Shown: piece after piece, positions 32,800-44,120 of the stretch
How positions within the stretch are numbered: position 1 is the first letter of the stretch
How the letters are laid out: every line of letters begins with the position of its first letter
Assembly (NCBI GenBank): GCA_009739215.1
Contig: VSJF01000003.1
Coordinates: 2,480,001 to 2,544,000, forward strand
Direction of reading: 5' to 3'
Length of the DNA: 64,000 nucleotides
DNA from: Floccularia luteovirens
Lineage: Eukaryota; Basidiomycota; Agaricomycetes; Agaricales; Squamanitaceae
Translations under genes and position numbers: made by a program
Notes under the pieces: model-generated
Databases searched by the model: none
The model's input: the letters and a program-made list of their open reading frames with translations, nothing else
What the model was told of the DNA's origin: nothing

Positions 32800-34722
32800 C
32801 TTGTGTGTATTCCATCGTTTTCGTTTCCTACGGTACTTATACCCGGTCACCATATACTAGTAATTATCAATGAAGAAGGGCCAAGCAATTCTCCCACTCT
32901 CATGCCAGTCAGACTTGGGGGAAATCAGCCATTTCATGTAAAAAAAGTTGATATGTTGCGTGGACAGGAACGCGATCGAGCGGTTTAAATTTATCGTTGG
33001 TTGTCAAAATTCTCTGATTGGTGGAGAAGAGGAGTTAAGAACCAGGATCATTGATCGTTGAACTTGTCATGTCATGAAGCAGCGGAGGGAAGGAAGAAGA
33101 CTTGTCATGGACATGATGATTTTGATGTCAGGCACGATGTAATAGGCTAGCAATCACATCCTCCTTGCCTTGAATGTCTTTCAAATATGGAACATGATGA
33201 GTTAAAGGTAACATTCCAGTGCAGTCAGAAAGGTTAGGACCTTGAAAGGAGAATATGCTTGCGCTGTACAAATATAGCAATTGGGGGGATGGCACGGCTT
33301 TAGGTTTTGACAGCGTCTCGTTCCTGTTCTTTGGATCATGATGGAACCGGGACGTGGGAGTGTTAGCTCGGATGTTGAACGTTGATGCTTGAACAAAATT
33401 ACGGACAATGTGTGCACTCTGAACAAAAAGATGCCGATTTTTTTGAAAAAAAAGTTACGACAAAGATAAATTTGGAATAGAAAATCCACCGTAACTGCTG
33501 ATATGTGGGGCGACGAGTAAGATCTCAACTTTCACTTTTTTGATAAGTACCAAGCATCAAATCCCCTGGTTGATACCCCAGTGTCAGGTACGGCAACTTC
33601 CAGACAAACCACGTCAGAATGGATGCACAGAAGACTTGAGCGATATTGTGCATATACTTGCGATTTTATAAAAGGGGGTTGTCGTTGCTATGCAGAGTAC
33701 TGGCCAGCCACATTGGCATATGAGCTGATCGAATACCTAAGCGACGCGACGGCCCCACGAGGTGCAATATGTTCGACTAGACAGCCAGCTAGCGATAGCT
33801 CTCAAAGGTTTGAATTGCCAGTATCGATGGTATAGATTGGTGGAATGGAATACACATGGAGATTTTTGATTCTTTCGGTGACTTCGAGATGTTGGCCCGC
33901 GTCATGACGACGTGTAATTTACTCCGAATCGATAAGTCGTGTCATAGTGCCACCACCTCAGGATTATCATGGGAGGATCGACTTCGCATAACAATTTAGA
34001 CACCTGACCGGGATTCGGATATTGATAACTTGTACCCATGTTGCGAAATATTATATTTAGCTTTCTGGTATGTATGGTTGTAAATTTCGAATGCGAGCCT
34101 TGTTCGACGAAGGTACCGTCCATGGAGATAAGTGCAGAAAAAGAAGCTTGCAGAAGAGTATAGAAGAACGTATCGTGTTATCTGAGCAACGGATGTATGT
34201 CTTATATATATTTTGTTATCAGCCCTCGAGCTCGAAAGTTAGGGTAGATATAACAATTTCGCAGGTATGTCTTTAACATTCGGAGTTTGTCGGAGCTAAA
34301 AGTTTGAACCTTGATTGAAGCATCCTTGGCATGTCAAAATGTTGTAAAGTTAGGTTACAAGCACACACAAATTTGTCTATGATACTACGCACTGCAAACA
34401 AACGTGATGCCGAACCTCTATGATGTGCGGCCTTACAGAGAATAACAACCAGTAGAACTGTAATTACATAACAAAACAATGTCCACTGATCTCTTTTTAA
34501 GGTACTGTCCCATTATCTCCGGACCCCGACCCTGAATATCGATTTGGTATGCAATGAGTTTTGATATGGAGCAGTCGGAAGCCCTGCGCTTTTTTTCAAG
34601 TGTGGCTTGTTCAACCTCAGATATAAGCTAAGTAATATGAGCTCGGTTTCAGTAGCAACGGCCATCCGCCTAGCTGCAGGTACAGCCTTTTTTGTTACAG
34701 CTCCTAGCCTCTCTCTTTCACT
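32800..34722 (+). other. Long intergenic region
   Basis: No supported gene. ORFs at 33581 (+) and 33202 (-) look random. The last ~360 bp (from about 34360) belongs to the duplicated unit that carries the LPMO gene and reappears at about 36870. Confidence 0.45.
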
Positions 34723-36720
34723 ATGTTTTCATATCTTATTGTCTTCGCATCCGTATGGATCAATATTGTAAATGCTCACCTAGCTGCATACGCTAAAGGA
34801 ATGTACTGCCTCAAGGTATGCAAGGGTTTTTTAACTATCATAAATCCATACTCAGTCGTTCTAGGGAGTTGTTGAAGGTAATGATAACCAGAACTCAAAC
34901 AGTGCAGTCACACCTCTATATCAGTTATCGAGGAAGGATTGGTGGAGTGAGTGACATTGCTTCAATTCTTGCCTCTTTGCTGACAACGGCCATTCGCAGT
35001 GCATCACGTAAACAAGGTTAGCCTCTTGTTTTAGTGTCGTGGTCGTAACAAGAAATCAAATGATCAAATTTTCTAGTGCGACAATTTCCCTCCCCCTGAT
35101 GGCGAATTTCTTGAAATGTGTGTTCATTCTCAGATTGCTTCATATCCCTTATCTAAGTCATCCTTTCCGGACATAGTCCAGCTGGTGGCGAATTCACTGT
35201 GGAAATCGCTTCGAACCGTGGCCAGACGACGTTTGGTTTCAATGGTAAATATACATCCGAATGGCCTGACGGCAATGAACACCCGGAGGACTATGTTCGT
35301 ATTCTTAAATGACCCCACATAGATTGCTAAATTTACATACTGTAGAACGTGCCCACTTGTATCACGTCGCCCAACAGTCAGTACAAATTCCAGTCAGTTT
35401 TGCTTATTGACTAAATGAACTATTTAGTGCACACCCAAAACCAGTCCATGACAGCTGGAACTGCCTTTGCAATTTCCTACCACGTATGTTTCTGCAGTCC
35501 TAACGATCAGTTCAATGCTGAACTCATCTGTTTAGTCTGATCTTACAAAGGTCAATGAAGAAAACCTGGTCGTTTTCTCTGTTAAATATCAGTGAGCACC
35601 GACTAGTTCATAATTCGGTTGATGCTAAAATCTTGGAAGCGACTCACAACATATTCGGTGCCGGCGCTCGCACCGTGCCCCCCAGGAGGATGCACATGCG
35701 CAGTAAGTTCCGTTTTGTGACCTTTGAGAAGCATACTGATCAGTTCCTTACAGTGGGGCTGGGTACGCTATCTCTCTGAATTATTTACTACTCGTTTTCT
35801 AACCTCACTCTCGAAAAATTTCCAGATACCAAACGGGTATGAATATTTCTCCATTACCACGGAATTGAAACTAATCCAATCTCTGGCTTAGATGCGGAAC
35901 GCCAAATATGTACCAGCAGCCATTCAAGTGTAAAGTTACTGGTTCTACTAGTACTACTCCTCTCGGAGTGGCCAAGCCACCCGTCTGGTGCGAGGAGGAT
36001 CCACAAGCTTGCACAAAAGGTCCAAAGCAAATGCTCTATTGGAACCAAAAAGAGGGAAACAACATTGAAGTAATAGGTTTTGACCTCTCTGGTCGCAATA
36101 AATCCCCTGCATACAATGCGAAATGTGGTTTCAGCGACGGTATGTGTTTGTAGCATAAATTTCGCACTTCATTGAAATTCTCATTCAACACACTGGTCTC
36201 TAGGAGCACAAAATGATATCTTTGCTCCGGCTTCCACTACAGAAAAAAGAACACCTGCTTCCTTACCTCCCGCTGCTTCTCACCCACCCGCCTCATCTTC
36301 GGTCACACCTGAGGGAAGCTCTACCCCATCCGCTCCCTTGTCGTGTTCAATCTCTGGTAACAAAGGATATAAATGTAAGCAGAGTGGATCGAGATTCTCG
36401 AAACGATTTCGCCATGCTCGTTCCCATTAATTCAGAAACCGCTCAATTTCGTTATTCCCACATGATTGACTAGAATGTCTCTCTCGTTTGATCATAGATT
36501 CGATACCAAACTATACATATCCCAGATTGCATGATCCTGTTGGTTCGGCAATTTGTTATAATTGATTATTAGATGACTTCAGTTTATTTATACATAACTG
36601 CACCGTAGAACAGCTACTTGAATAGAACTGCTAACAATAAAATCGGTCTTTGTTATCCCCATGCTTGTCTCCCATTAATTGATCGATCGGAGTCTGGTTC
36701 CTAGTCAAGCAACAGAGGCT
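34360..36720 (+). repeat. Tandem segmental duplication, unit 1 (LPMO locus)
   Basis: About 2.4 kb that recurs as unit 2 at 36870..39240 in the same orientation, offset close to 2486 bp over the coding part. Similarity covers the promoter (GTGATGCCGAA..CTCTATGATGTG), all exons and introns, and the 3' flank (CACCGTAGAACA.CTACT.GAATAGAA). Ends are approximate. Confidence 0.8.
34723..36430 (+). pseudogene. AA14-like LPMO, copy 1, broken by a 14-bp deletion
   Basis: Same exon series as the intact copy at 37209: signal peptide, N-terminal [126 protein letters not shown] and a Ser/Pro-rich basic tail. Between 35635 and 35636, 14 bases present in copy 2 (TGCAGCACACCATG) are missing. They contain the AG acceptor of that intron and the first codons of the exon (H-T-P-W). 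Using the next AG at about 35639 shifts the frame, and retaining the intron hits TGA at once. No other stop was seen, so the lesion is probably recent. Confidence 0.7.
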
Positions 36721-37208
36721 TGGTGCGGAGTTCCAAAACTGAGGTTCATGTGCATAGTTTGACGTGAATTTTGACTCTCAGACTTAAGCCCCGCGCGGCA
36801 GCTTGCGAGTGCACCAGACGGCTGGGAACGAGACTGGTAAGTTAGGATACACATACACACTTTGTCTATCATTTAATATACACCACAAACAAAAGTGATG
36901 CCGAATCTCTATGATGTGCAGTCTTACGGACAATAATGAACAGCAGAACTGCAATTACACAACAAAACAATGTCCACTGATCTCTTTTAAGGTACTTCAT
37001 TGTCCCATTGTTACCAAACCCCGACCCTGAGTATCGATTTGGTATGTAATTAGTGTTGGCACGGAAGTCCTGGGCTTTTCTTCTCGTTCAACCCAGATAT
37101 AAGTTAACACGGGTTCGGTTTCGGCACCCAACGCCCATCTTCCTTCCACCTAGCTGCAGGTACAGCCTTTTTTGTTACAGCTCCCAGCCTCCCAGTCGCT
37201 CCTTCACT
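36431..37208 (+). other. Spacer between the duplicated LPMO genes
   Basis: 3' flank of copy 1, a short unique piece (about 36720-36870) and the promoter of copy 2. No other gene is present. Confidence 0.5.
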
Positions 37209-39240
37209 ATGTTTTCATATCTTATTGTCTTCGCATCCATATGGATCAGTGTTGTCAATGCTCACCTAGCTGCATATGCTAAGGGAATGTACTGTCTCGA
37301 GGTATGCAGGCGTTTTTCAACTATGACAAATCCAATACTCAGTCGTTCTAGGGAGTTGAAGGTATTGATAACCAGAACTCGAACAGCGCGGTCACACCTC
37401 TATATCAGTTATCGAGGAAGGATTGGTGGAGTGAGTGGCATTGGTTCCATTCTTGCCCTTTTGCTAACAATGGCCACCTACAGTGCATCACGTAAACAAG
37501 GTTAACCTCTTGTTGTACTAGTTTCTTACTCGTACACTAGAACTCAAAAGATCAAATTTTCTAGTGCGATAGATTTCCTCCCCCAGATGGTGAATTTCTT
37601 GAAATGTGTGTTCATTCTCTGATTCCTTCATATCCCATCTAAGTCATCCTTTTCGGACGTAGACCAGCTGGTGGTGAATTTACTGTGGAAATCGCTTCGA
37701 ATCGTGCCAAGACGACGTTTGGATACAATGGTAGTCATACATCCGAATGGCCTGACGGTAACGAATACCCAGAGGACTATGTTCGTAATATGCTTAAATA
37801 ACCTCACATAAATTGCTGAACTTGACTTATTGTAGAACGTGCCCACTTGTATCATCTCACCCAACAGTCAGTACACATTCCAGTCAGTTTTGCTTATTGA
37901 CTAAATGAACTATTTAGTGCACACCCAAAACCAGTCCATGACAGCTGGAACCGCCTTCGCAATTTCCTACCAAGTATGTTTCCGCAGTTGTAATGATCAG
38001 TTCAATGCTGAATCCATCCTGTACAGTCTGACCTTACAAAAGTCAATGAAGAAAACCTGGTCGTTTTCTCTGTTAAATATCAGTGAGCACTGATTAGTTT
38101 ATGATTTGGTTGATGCTAAAATCTTGTGCAGCACACCATGGAAGCGGCTAACAACATATTCGGTGCCGGCGCTCGCACCATGCCCTCCGGGAGGATGCAC
38201 ATGCGCAGTAAGTTCTGTTTTACGATTCTTGAGAAACATACTAATTAATGCCTTACAGTGGGGATGGGTACGCTAATTCTGTGAATTATTTTTTGCTAGT
38301 TTTCTGACCTCACTCTTCAAAATCTCCCAGATACCAAATGGGTATGAATGTTTCTCCATTGCTATGGAATCGAAACTTATCTGATCTCTGGCTTAGATGT
38401 GGAGAGGCAAATATGTACCAGCAGCCATTCAAGTGCAATGTTACTGGTTCTACTAGCACTACTCCTCTCGGAGTGGCCAAGCCACCCGTCTGGTGTGAGG
38501 AGGATCCACAAGCTTGCACAAAAGGTCCGAAACAGATGCTCTATTGGCACCAAAACGAGGGAAACAATATTGAAGTGGATGGTTTGGACCTCTCTGGTCA
38601 CAATAAGTCCCCTGCATACAATGCGAAATGTGGTTTCAGCGACGGTATGTGTTTGAAGCACGAATTTCATTCAAGTTCTCATTCAAAATATTGGTCTCTA
38701 GGAGCACAAAATGATATCTTTGCCTCGGCTTCCGCAAACAATGGCACTGCAGAACCACCTGCTTCCTCACCACCTGCTACTTCTCGCCCATCCGCCTCAT
38801 CTTCAGTCGCACCTGAGGGAAACTCTACCTCAGCCACTCCCCTATCCAGTCCAACTCCTAGTAACCATGGACATCAATGTAAGCGGAGTAGGTCGAGATT
38901 CTCGAAACGGTTTCGCCATGCTCGTTCCCATTAATTCAGAAAGCGCTCAATTTCGTTATATCATACATGAGTTGACTTGACGTCACTCTTGTTTAATCGT
39001 AGATCCGATACCAAACTACACATATTCCGGGACAGCGTTTCCTTCTCTTACATTTCTCCTGCTGGCTCGGCTATCACGTTTATACCATTGTTATATTTGA
39101 TTAATGTGGGTAATAGACGACTCATTTTATAGTTACATGAATGCACCGTAGAACAACTACTGGAATAGAATTGCTTACAACAATAAAATCGTTCTCTGTA
39201 ATCACCATGCTTGTCACCCATTGATCGGAGTCTGATACCC
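36870..39240 (+). repeat. Tandem segmental duplication, unit 2 (LPMO locus)
   Basis: Second copy of the unit at 34360..36720, with scattered substitutions in introns and exons and small indels. Carries the intact gene. Confidence 0.8.
37209..38934 (+). CDS. AA14-like lytic polysaccharide monooxygenase, copy 2 (intact)
   Basis: Signal peptide MFSYLIVFASIWISVVNA is followed exactly by His (HLAAYAKGMYCLEG), as needed for a copper histidine brace. The order is: [88 protein letters not shown] (likely second brace His); LTKVNEENLVVFSVKYH; TPWKRLTTYSVPALAPCPPG; GCTCAWGW; CGEANMYQQPFKCNVTGSTS; PKQMLYWHQNEGNNIEV; CGFSDGAQNDIF. A Ser/Pro/Thr-rich tail ends in a basic stretch. This pattern fits AA14, copper enzymes reported to cut xylan on cellulose. 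About eleven short exons. In-frame TPWKR is encoded by bases that copy 1 has lost. The family call rests on memory of conserved motifs. Confidence 0.75.
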
Positions 39241-39432
39241 CAGTAGGCAACACGGCTGTTTGACCCTGTTGTCCAACAGCTTTAAAATTTTGAGCTTCTG
39301 CTGTAAGCTGTCGTGATTTCATATTGTGCAGTTTCCCGAAGCCGGCCGCATTCACAGCACATATCCCTCAGAACCCTATAAAATTTCCTCTTTGCCATCT
39401 TCATTATCTCCAACCCTCGCTCAACTAACATA

Positions 39433-40710
39433 ATGTCACCTTCGCATGCTGGAACTGGCAAAGACTCGGGAACGGCTCGTGTCTTAGGATCGGGAGCATC
39501 CGGTCAGTTTATTAGCATGAATTCATAATGGGAGTTGCTGAAAGTAAAAAATTGTATATTTCATTTGACATTGACAGGTGTTGCTGAACTTCTCATCTTT
39601 CATCCTGTAGACACGGTTGCGAAGCGGTTGATGAGTAACAAGGCAAAGGTCAGACGATCAAAAACCGCGTGGCTTACGATCACGCTAATCATGTCCATGA
39701 CGATGTTTGTAGGTATCTTTCCAGACATTGTCGCCTATCATCTTTCGAGACGCCGCTTCAGCACCTATTGCACGGAAATTCCTTTCACTATTTCCTGGGC
39801 TTGGTTATGCTGCTGGATACAAGGTAGCTCAGCGGATATACAAATTCGGTGGACAACCATGGTTCAACGACATCATCACTAAACATTACAAAACGAACTT
39901 TACTAATGCTTTTGGAGAACGAAAAGGGAAGATGATGATGCAAGCTACTGCTGGAAGGTCGGTTTAACTTGTGTATTTCGTTTTGAAATTCCAACTAATC
40001 ACATCTTCATACTAGCTTGACTGGTATTGGAGAAGTTGTATGTCTTTACGCTGGTCTTCAATATGTCACACGAGTAATGACGAAAAACGACAGGTTCTTC
40101 TACCACTTGATGCACTTAAAATAAAACGTCAAGTAAATCCCGAGGCCTTCAGAGGTCGCGGGGTAGTTAGGATCTTCCTAGAGGAAGGTACAACATTATA
40201 CCGTGGTTGGGGCTGGACTATGGCCAGAAATGCACCAGGTAGTTTTGCTGTATGTCATTCAATTATAACTGTGATCATTGCACATTGTAACTTCTTTTTA
40301 AAATCACTTAGCTATTTGGTGCCTCAGCGGTAACAAAAGAATACGTATTGGGTGTCACTGATTATTCAAAAGCGACATGGACCCAAAACTTTATTGCATC
40401 TGTATCTGGTGCAGTAGCTTCTATTACCGTCGCTGCGCCACTTGACACCGTCAAGACGCGTATACAAAATGCAAACTTTGAGCGGAAAGTGTCTGGGATC
40501 ACTGTAATAAAAGACCTGATAAAGAATGAGGGACCAACAGCATTCTTCAAGGGATTGACACCGAAGGTAAGCTGATTATATTCGTATTTTGTGGATAATG
40601 TTATTGACCATTGGTTCCTAATTGTGTAGATCCTTGTTGTCGGCCCCAAACTGGTCTTCAGCTATACCCTAGCGCAATCTCTGATACCGATATTCTCCAA
40701 GTATGTTTGA
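39433..40710 (+). CDS. GGC1: Mitochondrial GTP/GDP carrier (Ggc1/Yhm1)
   Basis: Mitochondrial carrier family protein of the inner membrane, exchanging GTP for GDP; in yeast its loss disturbs iron and mtDNA. Three carrier repeats are visible: VAELLIFHPVDTVAKRLMSN, GEVVLLPLDALKIKRQVNPE and ITVAAPLDTVKTRIQNANFE, each with the P-x-[DE]-x-x-K-x-[KR] signature. Other Ggc1-like blocks are FPGLGYAAGYKVAQRIYKFG, TLYRGWGWTMARNAPGSFAL, EYVLGVTDYSKATWTQNFI and TAFFKGLTPKILVVGPKLVF. It ends SLIPIFSKYV. About seven exons; the start MSPSHAGTGKDSG is the first ATG after a TATA-like CTATAAAAT at 39375. Complete. Confidence 0.92.
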
Positions 40711-41423
40711 TGATTAGAAATAGATATGCGACGCGCATAGAGTTATCGTGTCGATATACGTATGTTCTTCAACGATTGGGTAAAATTAGACAGAAATAAT
40801 TACATGATGAAATTCATGCTTTCATAAGGTCATGAATCCTTTTGTCGAAATAAGTCTAACTAATCAGTGTGATGTGTGGTACGAGGGTATTGTAAACAAA
40901 GCTGACGTCTAAGTCCAGGAATGAAATTGTCTGGACCTCCTCTTTTCGAGCTCTGACTTGATTTCGCAGGATTTTCAGGCCCTTTTTCAGAACATCAAGA
41001 GGTTTTCTTTCAAGTTTTGTGACAAGTAACTCCAATGCCACTACAATACAGTATACCTAAAATATTCTAGTAGAATTTATGGGTTGGGGTTATGGATTAT
41101 GAATACGGGTTATGAGAGAGTCTCTGTACGGTGGAGTCTTCACATTTTTATTAATCTATTTGAAGGTAGCCAACATAAATACAATGCATGCGGAAGTCCA
41201 TATCAAGTAATATTAGTCTGATTATAGACCAGTGTTCCTTAGTAACCTTATACTAACTGTCGTTTTCAAAAGTTTTGTTGAAGAGGCGATGCATAATTAA
41301 CATGGACATGGAGTGATTGATCTATGAGAGAGAAACTAGATGAGTAAAAACGCAGTAGATTATAATAATGTAATTGAGTACTCACTGTAGGATATATAAC
41401 GATGGCGAAGAAATAATAATTTT
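40711..41423 (+). other. Intergenic region
   Basis: A 61-codon minus-strand ORF (40856..41041) reads like a helical, Lys/Leu-rich protein fragment (LKKGLKILRNQVRARKEEV). It has no start context, partner exon or known family. Otherwise AT-rich and empty. Confidence 0.4.
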
Positions 41424-41723
41424 TCACAGCTTTCTGGAAGTCCCAAAAGCGCCTCCAAAGCCGTATGAAGATGACAGGGAAGCAAACGCTTGCTCGTAAT
41501 TCTTTTGTGAATGAGCTGCGCTTTGATTTCCGCCTGTCGATGACGTTGAATGGGCCTTCTGCGAGGCTTTGTGATTTGCAGCGGTCTTTTGCGACAATAC
41601 TGGTGCAGTGCCGCTGAAACCGTGACGAGATGATAGTCGTCCGAATGCAGACTCGTAGTTTTTGGATCTCTTAAAGTGAGACAAAAGGGTGGAGGTAGAT
41701 GAGTTAACTGAGTGTGAGCTCAT
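41424..41723 (-). CDS. Small two-repeat protein (KN[FY]ExA family), copy 2
   Basis: Intronless, 99 residues, paralogue of the gene at 6149. It has a Ser-rich start (MSSHSVNSSTSTLLSH), the first motif KNYESAFGRLSSRHGFSGTA, a Lys/Ser/Gln linker and the second motif KNYEQAFASLSSSYGFGGAF, and ends TSRKL. The conserved core is K-N-aromatic-E-x-A-[FL]-x-x-L-x-[SP]. No signal peptide, membrane segment or Cys. Transcribed from an isolated promoter with the same TATA 11-mer as copy 1. Function unknown; two short identical-spaced motifs suggest a bivalent binding module. Confidence 0.7.
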   Translation of the reverse strand: MSSHSVNSSTSTLLSHFKRSKNYESAFGRLSSRHGFSGTAPVLSQKTAANHKASQKAHSTSSTGGNQSAAHSQKNYEQAFASLSSSYGFGGAFGTSRKL

Positions 41724-41831
41724 TGTAGTGGATGAAGAAGATATGTCTGATGGAGAAGTTGTTGGCGGTGGTATGTTTCTCTGAGAAGAGGGACTTGATA
41801 TGTTGTTCTGCCAAATGAACTATTGCACTGA

Positions 41832-41842
41832 CCTTTTATAAC
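41832..41842 (-). promoter_or_regulatory. TATA box of the 41723 gene
   Basis: GTTATAAAAGG on the minus strand, identical to the element upstream of the paralogue at 6149. Confidence 0.6.
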
Positions 41843-42479
41843 AAAACATACGAATCTGAGAATCATTTTCGGATCTCATACTTACATCTAACAAACAAAG
41901 AAACTGGACCGCGCCCTGCGCCCTGCGCCACTCTCCCAGCGTCCGCACGCTTGTATCTGACTCGGTCGTGGCATCTTATCCTGAAATAGTCAAAGCTATT
42001 GATTCAGATCTATTTTTATCAGTACCGCGTTCCTTACATCATCCTCCCAACAAGGATTGAAATTTGCTGATCTCTTGGAAATTAGGGTGATCGTAACATG
42101 TGCGCTGACCCATGCTGTTCTAAAAGCATCTATGGGCTTCATCTTTCCATGTTATAGGTAATGACTAGAGAAAAGGTTGGATGAACGTGTGTGCACCTAT
42201 GTTGGACGCCAACCAGACAGTGGACCTAACCAAAAATGATTCATTCACATCACCGGAATCCCAGGACTTATGTCAAGAAGTGACTAGGGACTTTCGGAAG
42301 CGAATGGTAATTTAGTTGTCACTGATGCTTCTTCGTCGAGTCATAACACTTTTCTGGCATCCCATTACGTAATAATACCCCCAAATTGAAACCGCAAGGA
42401 GAAATGACTCGAGTCACTTTCAATCACACCTCCCACATACATTATATTGTGCACCCTTCTCTGTCTTTCTCCTTGAAGG

Positions 42480-43110
42480 TCATTGACAATTACAACCCTG
42501 GCCCGCAGTGGCACTGCTTTTGATCGTCTTATTCACCGAGCGTCACGTTTCAATGTTACAAACGAGCACAGCAGAAGGTCGGTGAGTTGTATACTTTGCT
42601 TGGTATCAACTTTTATGCAACACAAAGCCGAATCTTCGGTCATCAACGCAGCATCTTGCGAGGATCCACGCGCTCTTAAAGGTCCTGAAACTAAATTCAA
42701 CTGTCCAACGGTAAGCTAATATCAACAAGCCTGTTTGAACCTTTCGGAACTTCAAGTATTAGTCAATTCTAACACCCTACATTCTGAATATTAAAATCGC
42801 CCGCTATCCTCGCGCACTCTGTCATCATCGACTTGTCAAATTTACCGACACCGTGGCTGTGTAGAGAATGCATGATCTGTTGGAATGAAGTCTAGCGAAG
42901 CTCTGTCATCTATGTTTAAATGCTGTGCTCAAATCAAATGTCCGTGCTCAAGTGTCCAAAAATTACAACTTCTCCAATTGTCTTCGATGCGCATACAAAG
43001 AGTGTTATGTAGAGGCGAAACAGACCAGGATGGGATGTACACTTTCATATGGTGTAATTCCTGCAGTCACAATTCCTTGATTTGCTTTCCTCAGTCACAT
43101 CGTTCAGGTA
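42480..43110 (+). other. Possible PHD-finger gene or remnant
   Basis: Short open pieces look coding but do not join cleanly. There is a start at about 42483 (MTITTLARSGTAFDRLIHRA) with a GTGAGT donor, a second piece ending KFNCPT before GTAAGC, then HSVIIDLSNLPTPWLCRECM and ICWNE, and finally CRGETDQDGMYTFIWCNSC. The spacing of Cys in WLCRECMICWNE and FIWCNSC resembles the end of one PHD finger and part of the next, as in double-PHD chromatin proteins. I found no splice pattern that keeps one frame through all of them, so it may be a decayed gene. Confidence 0.25.
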
Positions 43111-43587
43111 TTCTATATTAAGCATTTCACAGTGAGAGTGAGAACCCGAACAATTATGACCTTGTGCTTGATCACCTCTTCTCCCATACTTAGACTATGT
43201 GATGTGCAAGCAAAATTACATATATTCCACGTCAACCGGGACCATCAGGCGCGACGATATCAGCAACATCATTTCAATTTAAAGAATTTACTTTGCATCA
43301 CTCATTATTACGAATGATGTATAAAAAAAGATTCCCGCGAAGTTCAAATCAGCAAAGTCGCGTGTATGCCAAAAAGAACCTATTTCCTTCGGTCGAAATA
43401 TCTTCTGCCGCAAACTGTGTTGTATATAATTAATCATGGATAACCAGTATCTAAGGCATACACTAAAGCTAAAGCTGACTATGCAGCCACAAAAGCCACA
43501 AATAAGATGACTCTGATAGAAATTATGTGACCAAAAAGAAGTGAAGGTAGAATTTGGACTGTGGTTAACAGCACTAATTACGTCGGC

Positions 43588-43677
43588 TTTGGCAAACAGT
43601 AGGTAATACACTTCTGGCCAGTATACATTTTCTTCGAAATGTATACTGGCCAGATGTGAATACCTAATGTGCCAAAT
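43588..43677. repeat. Long inverted repeat / hairpin
   Basis: A perfect 17-bp inverted repeat (43614..43630 and 43637..43653, arm CTGGCCAGTATACATTT) flanks a 6-nt TCTTCG loop. Outside it, pairing continues imperfectly to TTTGGCA at the left end and TGCCAAA at the right, so a transcript of either strand would fold into a ~90-nt hairpin. It lies in a spacer, not in a gene. Confidence 0.8.
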
Positions 43678-44120
43678 TACGTGCATTGCTGTCTAGGGCA
43701 GATATCCTCTGCGCGTTTCCGATGCATGCAAGCGGAGGTTTCCTACGGCTTTGGATTTTTTGGGATGCACAGGCTGATACAATGAAGGACACTATAAAGA
43801 GTTGTATTCATTTTTGATCCTTCATAAATATTGGAATATTTACCATATGTTGCAATGACTGCGACACCCAAAAGCTGCAATTGCATCCTGATACTCTGTG
43901 ATGGTTATAACGACAGACAGAAGTTATGGGCTTGTATACAGTATTTGGGGTAGTTGCAAAACTTCTCAATGCCATGTTGAAAGATTCAAGAATTTGAGTC
44001 TGAAAGCGGAAACTTTCTAAGTTCGTCAGTAAACTGTGTTAGTGGATAGTTTCCCACGCTTGCCTCTTGGCGAGACGTCAGAACTTGCATCTCCAGAACA
44101 GTAAAACATATACTGTTGGA

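Noticed and set aside
40856..41041. 61-codon minus-strand ORF with helical text
   Set aside because: Could be a fragment of a gene, but no partner exons, start context or known motif.
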